Source: a virus. From it: 26,868 nucleotides of DNA. The translations under genes and the position numbers were made by a program. The stretch covers positions 1 to 26,868 of the IMG/VR virus record IMGVR_UViG_3300027816_000349; one strand, written 5' to 3'. The first letter of the stretch is position 1. Each line of letters starts with the position of its first letter. The notes under the pieces were generated by a model. That model worked only from the letters and a program-made list of their open reading frames with translations. It was not told the origin of the DNA and did no database searches. This document shows positions 6,552 through 12,046 of this stretch, piece by piece.

Positions 6552-6722
6552 TTATGGTTTAAATTTACTTTCTTCAATTGCCTCTACTACGTTTGCTGAC
6601 TCCGACAGTCTCTGAGACTCCACTATCATTGCATGAATAACTGCTTGTAGGGAGAAACCCTGTCTCAGTAAGCCAAGACTACAACTGTGCAACTCTCGTT
6701 TCAACTTCTCTTGCTCTTCCAT
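6552..6722 (-). CDS. Small helical protein of unknown function (56 aa)
   Basis: The ORF encodes MEEQEKLKRELHSCSLGLLR, followed by helical sequence ending EESKFKP. GAGGAG lies seven bases before the ATG, and the start abuts the stop of the 14-codon ORF (TAAATG). It is probably all-alpha and soluble, with one Cys. It sits directly before the SSB-like gene, so it is likely part of the replication operon. No family is recognised. Confidence 0.55.
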   Translation of the reverse strand: MEEQEKLKRELHSCSLGLLRQGFSLQAVIHAMIVESQRLSESANVVEAIEESKFKP

Positions 6723-6767
6723 TTACTCGCTCCTCTCGTAAAAGTAATTGTCTGCGACTAATTCCAT
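6723..6767 (-). CDS. 14-codon ORF with a near-perfect Shine-Dalgarno
   Basis: The ORF encodes MELVADNYFYERSE. AAGGAGG, the strongest kind of ribosome-binding site, lies four bases before its ATG. Its TAA stop is followed at once by the ATG of the 56-aa gene. It may be a leader peptide or a ribosome loader for the downstream genes, or a genuine micro-protein. It is one of the best Shine-Dalgarno sequences in the window, which is hard to explain if nothing is translated. Confidence 0.5.
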   Translation of the reverse strand: MELVADNYFYERSE

Positions 6768-6776
6768 GTTGCCTCC

Positions 6777-6959
6777 TTAAAAAAGTGGGGAAAAATTGAG
6801 TGGTACACCCCGCCCATAGTGGCAAGGGTGGGGGGAGAGGTATGCCACTCGCTGGCAGACCGCCTCTGGCCAAGCGCAGAGGGCATCTTGCTTTCTGTAT
6901 ACACACCCACCTCTGCCTGTGCCGTATGCATACCACCGATTGGGTACGTTACAAGCCAT
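6777..6959 (-). CDS. Doubtful Cys-rich ORF (60 aa)
   Basis: The reading frame begins MACNVPNRWYAYGTGRGGCV and contains five Cys, some within CAWPEAVC, and aromatic residues. It overlaps the 3' end of the replication gene by 11 bases and stops just before the next strong Shine-Dalgarno. There is no ribosome-binding site before ATG 6959 nor before the alternative TTG at 6971, and the DNA here is unusually GC-rich and hairpin-forming. It may be a small Zn-binding protein, but a structured non-coding leader for the SSB operon is an equal possibility. Confidence 0.3.
   Translation of the reverse strand: MACNVPNRWYAYGTGRGGCVYRKQDALCAWPEAVCQRVAYLSPHPCHYGRGVPLNFSPLF
6843..6882 (-). other. Two adjacent stem-loops in a GC-rich island
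   Basis: TGCCA/TGGCA (6843-6847 with 6853-6857, 5-base loop) and CCTCTG/CAGAGG (6863-6868 with 6877-6882, 8-base loop) form two neighbouring hairpins between the replication gene and the micro-ORF. The surrounding 6778-6948 segment is far richer in G/C runs than its neighbours. There is no U-tract, so it is not a typical intrinsic terminator. Confidence 0.4.
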
Positions 6960-7668
6960 GGCTGTAGTCAATGATGGAGGCTGGTCGCTCTGGTCTGGCT
7001 CTCAACCACAGCTCCAGGTCATGTGCGAACTGCTCATTGGTTAAACCTATCGATTCCGCAACCTCGATAGCCTTCATGTCTAGTTCATTTATTGTTTTCT
7101 TGTCTTTATATATTTTTCCATATAAGAGACTAACTATCTCCAACTTGCTGTTATAAGCCAATATCTCTTCATCATTGCTCTCAACCACTCGCTTGCTATC
7201 CACATATTCCCCAAGTGTTTTCACAGCCTTAGCGCTCGTTTTAGACCCCTTCTTAGCCATCTCTCTCTCCTCTTTCAAAATCATGTATGGACTTCTTCCA
7301 TCCTCAGTATTCAATGCCAACGCATCAGCCAATGAGATATCTTCGTTATAAACAATCCTCATGGTTGATGTGTGGCTCATTCGTGCGCCCTTGGTTAGCC
7401 GATCAACGTAGTTCTTCTCTCTTAACTTCGTCATCTGGGCGGTAATGGTTCTGCGACTGACTCCCAGATCCTTAGCCAATCTCTCTTGACCAACCCAAGT
7501 AATCCCGCTCCTGTTCGCATAGGCACACACCATGCAAAGAACTCTGAGCGCCCCAAGACTCAGGCTCTTATCCATCACAGCTCGCAATGGCACTATCGCT
7601 ATCTGCCTTCGATCTTGTGGCTTTGGTTTTAACCTAATCTTAGGTTTCTTTGGGATATCAAAATTCAT
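6949..7668 (-). CDS. Winged-helix replication-initiator-like protein (239 aa)
   Basis: Residues about 35-105 form a winged HTH: SLGALRVLCMVCAYANRSG, then WVGQERLAKDLGVSRRTITA and a following recognition/wing segment ending RIVYN. The first 30 residues are Lys/Pro-rich and basic. Phage replication proteins and plasmid Rep-like proteins often have this N-terminal wHTH followed by a variable helical C-terminus, here rich in Lys/Glu (about 130-239). It probably recognises an origin or acts as a regulator. No helicase loader motif or ATPase loop is present. It heads the SSB/terS operon. Confidence 0.6.
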   Translation of the reverse strand: MNFDIPKKPKIRLKPKPQDRRQIAIVPLRAVMDKSLSLGALRVLCMVCAYANRSGITWVGQERLAKDLGVSRRTITAQMTKLREKNYVDRLTKGARMSHTSTMRIVYNEDISLADALALNTEDGRSPYMILKEEREMAKKGSKTSAKAVKTLGEYVDSKRVVESNDEEILAYNSKLEIVSLLYGKIYKDKKTINELDMKAIEVAESIGLTNEQFAHDLELWLRARPERPASIIDYSHGL

Positions 7669-7680
7669 TTGAATAGAACC

Positions 7681-7884
7681 TCACCCGCTTATATAAGCGA
7701 GATATCTCTTTCGAGAGTGTCTATCGTTTATCGCCATGCTTAGGCTATTCGCCATCACAATGCTAGGCCCGATCTCTTCGATGGTCATCCCTTGTGATTC
7801 AGCTGCGTTTATCTTGGTCTGGCAACACTCCATTCCAAAGGGCTGGGTTATGGCCCCGAGTTGTCTTTTTAGCAGATTAGCCAT
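7681..7884 (-). CDS. Hypothetical protein, 67 aa
   Basis: The product starts MANLLKRQLGAITQPFGMEC and ends SRKRYLAYISG, with a paired CC and no membrane segment. It overlaps the NrdR-like zinc-ribbon gene by eight bases and precedes the replication protein by 12 bases, so it belongs to the replication operon. I do not recognise it. The C-terminus (DRHSRKRY) is basic and could contact nucleic acid. Confidence 0.5.
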   Translation of the reverse strand: MANLLKRQLGAITQPFGMECCQTKINAAESQGMTIEEIGPSIVMANSLSMAINDRHSRKRYLAYISG

Positions 7885-8056
7885 GAGTTTGTAAAGGATT
7901 ATCTTTCAATTCAAATTCACCGAGTTCTACTGTCCACCACGAGCAATGACACTCCTTGCAGACCCTACGTCTTCTGATCCAGTTCTTAGTCTCATGCGCC
8001 CTCGTCTCAGCTACCTTAATCTCAAAGCTGTCACAGCCATCATTCACACAAATCAT
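7877..8056 (-). CDS. NrdR-like zinc-ribbon protein (59 aa)
   Basis: The sequence CVNDGCDSFEIKV, then ETKNWIRRRRVCKECHCSWW and TVEL matches the zinc-ribbon half of NrdR (C..C ... V..SR...... IRRRR.C..C...F.T.E), which in bacteria represses ribonucleotide reductase genes. The ATP-cone part of NrdR is absent. It may bind DNA by the ribbon alone. The start overlaps the upstream stop (ATGA), and the end overlaps the next start by eight bases. It is too short for default gene calling but well supported by motif and overlaps. Confidence 0.65.
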   Translation of the reverse strand: MICVNDGCDSFEIKVAETRAHETKNWIRRRRVCKECHCSWWTVELGEFELKDNPLQTHG

Positions 8057-8433
8057 TGCTCTTGCTTTCTCTTCCAGATATCTAACATGGCTGCGTACAA
8101 CTTAGCATAGCCAGCCTCGCCACGCACCCTTGCCACTTCCTTGAGGTACAGTTGCCGAGTTCGCTTGGATCTAAACTTTCGAAAGACCCATTTGGCCTCA
8201 CAGTACACCCTAAACTCGTCTGAATAGGATCCAACCGCTCTGCCATTCGGCAGATGAACCAGCCTTGATGTTGGGTGAACCTTACGACAAGCGAAACAGA
8301 TGGGTCGTAATACATTTATTTGCTCTCCCTCTCTGTCTTCCTTCGGTAACAATCCTTGCACATCCACCGCCTGACTCTTCCCTTTGCGCTTACTTTCCAA
8401 TTGCCACCTTCTATATGTACGCTGTATTGACAA
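8053..8433 (-). CDS. Small zinc-binding protein of unknown function; true start uncertain
   Basis: The reliable part begins around residue 40 (RPICFACRKVHPTSRLVHL) and runs to the end (YAAMLDIWKRKQEQ); CFAC and a later YCEAKW give a likely zinc site, followed by a basic helix (RKFRSKRTRQLYLKE). The first ~39 residues overlap the upstream zinc-ribbon gene in another frame and look like shadow sequence. A strong GAGGGAG sits five bases before an ATA at about 8321 and nine before an out-of-frame ATG at 8315, so the start may be ATA, an upstream GTG/TTG, or obscured by a one-base sequence error. The stop overlaps the NrdR-like gene. Confidence 0.55.
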   Translation of the reverse strand: MSIQRTYRRWQLESKRKGKSQAVDVQGLLPKEDREGEQINVLRPICFACRKVHPTSRLVHLPNGRAVGSYSDEFRVYCEAKWVFRKFRSKRTRQLYLKEVARVRGEAGYAKLYAAMLDIWKRKQEQ

Positions 8434-8510
8434 TTACTGCACCAGCGCTTGCCAGTAATACTAGACTCAGCCTTAACAGCTTTTGTGTATACATCTTTAT
8501 CGTGACTCAT
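8316..8510 (-). CDS. Zinc-ribbon protein (64 aa)
   Basis: KRWCSNCQYSVHIEGG and RRWMCKDCYRRKTE provide two CxxC pairs separated by about 25 residues, a zinc ribbon with basic flanks likely to contact nucleic acid. The start overlaps the GNAT gene's stop (ATGA). It is one of three successive overlapping zinc-ribbon genes (this, 8053 and 7877). The function is unknown. Confidence 0.65.
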   Translation of the reverse strand: MSHDKDVYTKAVKAESSITGKRWCSNCQYSVHIEGGNWKVSAKGRVRRWMCKDCYRRKTERESK

Positions 8511-9049
8511 ATGGCAATTACCACATCATTCTTTGGAACAATTAAACCAGAGCTGGTTTGAAATAAACCATAACTTTGGTATTGATATAAATTAACAATT
8601 CTTTTGCTGGTTTGTTTCCAGGTATTTTTATAACTAATACCAAACCTTTCCCCAAACTTGGTCCATCCCATCTGCTGCCAAAAGAAGTTGCTGGCCAAGT
8701 CATTCGCACAGCCACAAGCAAAGTCTTGTATGCCACGCAAATTACCATGTGATATCGCAGCTGAGAGCAGCGCTTTGCCACGCTCTAAAAGCCTGGCATC
8801 AGACTGTATTGCTATCTGGTTGCACTTTGCAACCTTGCCATAAGAAAACAGCACAAACCCAACCGGTGTATTGTTTTCTTCGCAAATGAAAATCTTATCG
8901 TTACAAGTTGTACTCCAGCGTTTGCCTGTCTTGTGGCCTGTAATGGCCGCTGTATAAGCTGGCTTTGGAATAAACCCCAAAGATAAAGATTCTTTCTTTG
9001 CCAAGTCAACTATGTATGGCACGTCTTCAAGAGTTGCTGAACGAATCAT
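8507..9049 (-). CDS. GNAT-family N-acetyltransferase (180 aa)
   Basis: The N-terminus IRSATLEDVPYIVDLAKKES is a typical GNAT opening. DKIFICEENNTPVGFVLFSY forms the beta2-beta3 hairpin, SDARLLERGKALLSAAI (about 83-99) fits the acetyl-CoA loop and helix, and ANDLASNFFWQQMGWTKFGE fits motif B. The enzyme moves an acetyl group from acetyl-CoA to an unknown amine. It sits between rusA and the zinc-ribbon genes with four-base overlaps at both ends. Phage GNATs may modify host proteins or toxins; the target is unknown. The C-terminus after ~140 is less family-like. Confidence 0.8.
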   Translation of the reverse strand: MIRSATLEDVPYIVDLAKKESLSLGFIPKPAYTAAITGHKTGKRWSTTCNDKIFICEENNTPVGFVLFSYGKVAKCNQIAIQSDARLLERGKALLSAAISHGNLRGIQDFACGCANDLASNFFWQQMGWTKFGERFGISYKNTWKQTSKRIVNLYQYQSYGLFQTSSGLIVPKNDVVIAI

Positions 9050-9399
9050 TTAATCTCTTCAATCATTACTTTGATAGAGCCACCCGGCACAATGTGTGAG
9101 CCACGATAGATCGACAGCTCATCGATCTGTGAGTCATCATCAAACAGGCCAGCATCTTGCAAGCTGTCTAACACGCTCTTGATGCGGTTATCGATATCGA
9201 ATGCTCGCTTATCTCGTGGCCATACAACCATGCTGACAGACAGTCTCTTGTTGCCCATCTTTGGGAAGTCTCCGCCAGAGATGTACTCAGCCACAGCTTG
9301 CTTGTACTCTCGCCCAGCCTTACTCATGTAGGTAGCATGAGCTCCCCTACGATAGTAAGTGTTGACCGATGGCGGGAACGGCAACTCTAGGACAATCAC
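9046..9399 (-). CDS. rusA: RusA-type Holliday junction resolvase
   Basis: The 117-aa protein has PFPPSVNTYY at the start and the catalytic block RAFDIDNRIKSVLDSLQDAG then LFDDDSQIDEL, where Asp68, Asp70 and one of Asp87-89 match the metal-binding aspartates of RusA. The enzyme cuts four-way junctions made during recombination and replication, before packaging. The length is normal. The start codon is GTG, overlapping the stop of the ribbon-helix-helix gene (GTGA). Confidence 0.92.
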   Translation of the reverse strand: MIVLELPFPPSVNTYYRRGAHATYMSKAGREYKQAVAEYISGGDFPKMGNKRLSVSMVVWPRDKRAFDIDNRIKSVLDSLQDAGLFDDDSQIDELSIYRGSHIVPGGSIKVMIEEIK

Positions 9400-9569
9400 G
9401 CAAGCATCTTGTTTAGACGTTGCGATAGGTCTCCATTCTTCGACAGAGAAGACCGCAGTTCATCATTAATGATTACAGCGATGGGCTTATTGCGCTGTTG
9501 GGCAGTCTGTTCTAACAAGGTTCTAACATCTGGGCGCAAGCGCACTAGGAATGGCTTTAATTCGGTCAT
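9396..9569 (-). CDS. Arc/CopG-like ribbon-helix-helix protein (57 aa)
   Basis: FLVRLRPDVRTLLEQTAQQR (about residues 7-26) is followed by NKPIAVIINDELRSSL, a beta-strand then two helices as in Arc/MetJ repressors, whose dimers insert a beta ribbon into the major groove. AAGG lies six bases before the ATG. It is the first gene of the minus-strand early block, facing the divergent control region, so it is a good candidate for the regulator of that region, including the palindromes at 9678 and 5802. This is inference from fold and place. Confidence 0.65.
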   Translation of the reverse strand: MTELKPFLVRLRPDVRTLLEQTAQQRNKPIAVIINDELRSSLSKNGDLSQRLNKMLA

Positions 9570-9647
9570 TGTTTGCCTTATTTGGTTGAGATATCTGATT
9601 GTAGACTAAATATAGCGTAATAAGATTAGGGTAAACACCTACTATTA

Positions 9648-9663
9648 AAACTAGATATAGTTT
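9648..9663. repeat. Inverted repeat AAACTA-N4-TAGTTT
   Basis: This is a perfect 6-bp inverted repeat around GATA in the divergent control region, 15 bases from the larger palindrome. It is a candidate second operator; the arms are short. Confidence 0.35.
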
Positions 9664-9677
9664 GGTATATTCATTCC

Positions 9678-9691
9678 TAGCGATATCGCTA
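9678..9691. promoter_or_regulatory. Perfect palindrome TAGCGATATCGCTA, second copy
   Basis: It is identical over 14 bp to the palindrome upstream of the zinc-finger gene (5803-5816), followed on its gene-proximal side by TT/AAC as in the other copy. It sits 27 bases before the serine recombinase ATG. It could be an operator or, less likely, a recombinase half-site pair. Confidence 0.6.
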
Positions 9692-9718
9692 TTAACCACC
9701 GAGACACAGGAGTTAACT

Positions 9719-10369
9719 ATGTTTGTAACCTACTACAGAGTATCAACACAACGTCAAGGCCAATCAGGTCTTGGCTTAGAGGCACAGCGTTCTGCCGTAC
9801 AGGCTTACCTTGCTGGCAAAGAAATCATTGCAGAGTTTACTGAGGTTGAGTCTGGCCGTAAGAACAATCGCCCACAGCTGGCAGCAGCTCTTGCATTGGC
9901 TAAGAAACAGAAAGCCACACTCGTTATTGCCAAGCTGGATCGTCTTGCTCGTAATGTGCATTTCATCTCTGGCTTACTTGAGTCTAACGTGCAGTTCGTA
10001 GCAGCTGATATGCCAGAGGCAGACCGCACATTCCTACAGATGGCTGCTGTGTTTGCTGAGTGGGAGGCTCGCAAAATATCTGAGCGTACTAAGCTGGCTC
10101 TTGCAGAGGCAAAACTGCGTGGCACAAAATTAGGCTCACCATCCCCACACATTGGATCAAAGGCTGGCCTAAAGGCTATCAACGATAGATGCAATGTTTA
10201 TTTAGAAAACATCTCACCAATTTTGCAAGATATCGTTGGTGACGTAGGCTTTAATTTAAGAGCCATTGCTGCTAGGTTGCAAAGACGTGGTATCAAAACC
10301 GCTAAAGGTTTAGATGTATGGCATCCCGCCCAAGTAGGAAAACTTTTGAGAAAGGTTCAATATGCTTGA
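9719..10369 (+). CDS. Small serine recombinase (resolvase/invertase family)
   Basis: The 216-aa product has the catalytic core: YYRVST with Ser9 nucleophile and Arg7, LVIAKLDRLAR (about 68-78), and the E-helix MAAVFAEWEARKISERTK (about 108-125), followed by a C-terminal HTH (FNLRAIAARLQRRGIKTAKG). These enzymes cut and rejoin paired sites to resolve or invert DNA. The length fits the resolvase group, not large serine integrases. The ATG at 9719 is chosen over upstream alternatives because AGGAG lies six bases before it. It heads the recombination operon; the next gene starts inside its last codons. Confidence 0.88.
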   Translation: MFVTYYRVSTQRQGQSGLGLEAQRSAVQAYLAGKEIIAEFTEVESGRKNNRPQLAAALALAKKQKATLVIAKLDRLARNVHFISGLLESNVQFVAADMPEADRTFLQMAAVFAEWEARKISERTKLALAEAKLRGTKLGSPSPHIGSKAGLKAINDRCNVYLENISPILQDIVGDVGFNLRAIAARLQRRGIKTAKGLDVWHPAQVGKLLRKVQYA

Positions 10370-10541
10370 TTTAATCACCACCATTCTGGCCTTGGTTTAT
10401 ATCGTAGGCAGTCTGCTTGTAATCACTATGCTTGTACTGGGTGCATACATAGTAGTGCAGAACACCCAGTTCTATGCAAGATGGCAACGTAAGCGCAGAG
10501 AGCGCCTCGCTGAAAAATTTATGGAGAGTCTAAAAAAATGA
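10362..10541 (+). CDS. Single-span membrane micro-protein (59 aa)
   Basis: The product begins MLDLITTILALVYIVGSLLV, continues hydrophobic to about residue 33, and has a basic cytosolic tail (WQRKRRERLAEKF). The ATG lies in the last codons of the recombinase gene, an eight-base overlap, and the stop overlaps the next start. It probably sits in the inner membrane with the basic tail inside. The function is unknown. Confidence 0.6.
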   Translation: MLDLITTILALVYIVGSLLVITMLVLGAYIVVQNTQFYARWQRKRRERLAEKFMESLKK

Positions 10542-10663
10542 AAGCATGGAACCAACACAATCAATCTTCCAAGGACTTGTACAAGTCTGAGGACACAGTA
10601 TTTGATCGGATCATCGCCACAATCTCGGTCATTGCATTTGTTTTAATCGTGGCACTTTCATAA
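10538..10663 (+). CDS. Tail-anchored membrane micro-protein (41 aa)
   Basis: A polar head (MKAWNQHNQSSKDLYKSE) is followed by a C-terminal hydrophobic helix (IIATISVIAFVLIVALS). The ATG overlaps the previous stop by four bases (ATGA). TAAGGAG at the end of the gene supplies the ribosome site for the next gene. The pair of membrane micro-proteins between a recombinase and a recombination operon is unexplained. Confidence 0.55.
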   Translation: MKAWNQHNQSSKDLYKSEDTVFDRIIATISVIAFVLIVALS

Positions 10664-10671
10664 GGAGAACT

Positions 10672-10845
10672 ATGTCAACCATATACGACATCAATAAGCA
10701 TTATGTGCCATCGCAGAAGACAGATGTGATGGCCACATTTATCAAGCATGGATTCCAGCCCCCATCCGAGTGCAGCAAGACTCAAAAGAAATGGGAAATC
10801 TACCGCAACCTTTTATCAAGGAACGAAAAACGTGAGCAAAAATGA
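10672..10845 (+). CDS. Small hypothetical protein (57 aa)
   Basis: Starts MSTIYDINKHYVPSQKTDVM and ends SRNEKREQK; AAGGAG lies five bases before the ATG. It is basic at the C-terminus and has no membrane segment. It overlaps the next gene's GTG by 14 bases. The family is not recognised. Confidence 0.5.
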   Translation: MSTIYDINKHYVPSQKTDVMATFIKHGFQPPSECSKTQKKWEIYRNLLSRNEKREQK

Positions 10846-11077
10846 TACGCAACTTCAAACAATACTGGCCCATCTCAAGCAAAAGAAAGCTCGTGGTATT
10901 ACTTCTTGGGATGCTATTAGCACCTATGGTATTACTCGCCTGGCACACTACATACACCTACTTAGAGCAAGCGGTTATCGAATTGCTGACCAGTACGAGC
11001 ATGAGCCAGACAACCGAACCCACAAGTGGAAACGCTACTGGCTTACAAGTTCACCAAAAGCTGTAGCCAAAAAATAA
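10832..11077 (+). CDS. HTH-domain protein (HTH_39-like), 81 aa
   Basis: The core, GITSWDAISTYGITRLAHYI then HLLRASGYRIADQYEHE, fits the small phage helix-turn-helix type with I...A...G..RLA..I..LR..G. The GTG at 10832 has AAGGA nine bases before it and is preferred over an in-frame upstream ATG at 10748 that lies inside the previous gene. It may regulate the recombination operon. Confidence 0.65.
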   Translation: MSKNDTQLQTILAHLKQKKARGITSWDAISTYGITRLAHYIHLLRASGYRIADQYEHEPDNRTHKWKRYWLTSSPKAVAKK

Positions 11078-11089
11078 GGAGAAATAATA

Positions 11090-12046
11090 ATGGTAGGTAA
11101 GGTCACTCCCAACGATATGCTCTCTGCAAGCCGCCTCCCAGCGGTTTGTGGGATGAGCCAGTATCGCTCGCCAAACGATGAGTTGCTTTCAAGTATTGCA
11201 GCCATCGATGGTAAGGAATTAGAAAACATAAGTAACGAGTCAATGGATTGGGGCAACAAGCTAGAGCCAACCATATTGACCGAGGCAGCTCACAGGCTGG
11301 GTTGCCACCAGCTAGACATCAACCACGAGAAACCATACTTTCACGATAAGTGGCCTATCTCATGCAGTCTCGATGGCACAGCCACAGGATCCATGGAGGA
11401 GGTCTTCACCGATCCAGAGCGTGGCATCTATGTGGTGGGTCAGTCTTCTATAAGACTTGAGGGTACAGGAGTCTTGGAGGCCAAGCTAACTGCGATGGAT
11501 GCCGAGGATGTCTTGCCCCTGTATCGGGGGCCAATCCAACTGCAAGCGCAGATGGCTATAACTAAGGCATCATGGGGCGCTATCGCTGTGCTGTATCGTG
11601 GCACAGAGTTGCGGATCTTTTTGTTTGGACCACACCCAGAGACCTTAGAACTCATTGAGAGAACGTGCAAAGAGTTTCAGGACAAACTGGATCGCTATAA
11701 GAACACCGGCTACATTGACCACTACCCACCCATCAGCCCAAAGGATGCAGCTAGGACTTGGTCTACTAGCTCGGATAGTGAGCTAGTAAAGCTGGATGAT
11801 TATGGTGTGGAGCTAACCAAATTAATCCTAGAAAACAAGCAAAAAATATCTAGGCTTGAAGAGGAAACCGCTAAGGCACAGACTGAGATTATGGGAATGA
11901 TGAGAGACCACAGCCATGCATTGGCTGGTGACTTTCAGATAACGTGGCCACAGCGTAGCTACAAAGCAGCCCCAGCCAAGATTGTGCCAGCCAAAGAGGC
12001 TTACACAATTCGTCAATCAACATTAAATATTAAGGCACTCAAATGA
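11090..12046 (+). CDS. YqaJ-type exonuclease (recombination nuclease)
   Basis: The 318-aa protein has the PD-(D/E)xK-type layout of the YqaJ/lambda-exonuclease group: RLPAVCGMSQYRSPNDELL near the start, GNKLEP (Glu59), SCSLDGT (Asp95), VLEAKLT (Glu130, Lys132) and GPIQLQAQMAI (148-157). Such exonucleases chew one strand at a DNA end so a partner annealase can act. The C-terminal third is helical/charged and probably the interaction or regulatory part. AAGGAG precedes the ATG. It overlaps the ERF gene by four bases (ATGA), the usual pairing. Confidence 0.88.
   Translation: MVGKVTPNDMLSASRLPAVCGMSQYRSPNDELLSSIAAIDGKELENISNESMDWGNKLEPTILTEAAHRLGCHQLDINHEKPYFHDKWPISCSLDGTATGSMEEVFTDPERGIYVVGQSSIRLEGTGVLEAKLTAMDAEDVLPLYRGPIQLQAQMAITKASWGAIAVLYRGTELRIFLFGPHPETLELIERTCKEFQDKLDRYKNTGYIDHYPPISPKDAARTWSTSSDSELVKLDDYGVELTKLILENKQKISRLEEETAKAQTEIMGMMRDHSHALAGDFQITWPQRSYKAAPAKIVPAKEAYTIRQSTLNIKALK

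Larger units (their letters stand above)
9570..9718. promoter_or_regulatory. Divergent control region between RHH regulator and serine recombinase
   Basis: The 149-bp AT-rich spacer separates two opposite transcripts, so it must hold promoters for both. It contains AAACTA-GATA-TAGTTT (9648-9663) and TAGCGATATCGCTA (9678-9691), plus AGATATCT near 9588. On the minus strand TTTACC followed 15 bases later by TATATT is a possible promoter for the RHH operon. No terminator or RNA gene is seen. Confidence 0.5.

Noticed and set aside
6679-6936. 85-aa minus-strand ORF across the GC-rich island
   Set aside because: It overlaps the 56-aa and 14-codon ORFs in another frame and looks like low-complexity shadow.
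8082-8315. 77-aa minus-strand ORF starting at the ATG at 8315
   Set aside because: Its sequence lacks coherent motifs and overlaps the better zinc-binding frame, although its ATG is well placed; noted as part of the start puzzle.
9190-9201. TCGATATCGA palindrome in rusA
   Set aside because: It is within coding sequence and differs from the 14-bp operator core; likely chance.
9719-10369. Idea that the serine recombinase is a phage integrase
   Set aside because: It is too short for large serine integrases, and no att-like site or repressor gene was found; resolvase/invertase is the better reading.
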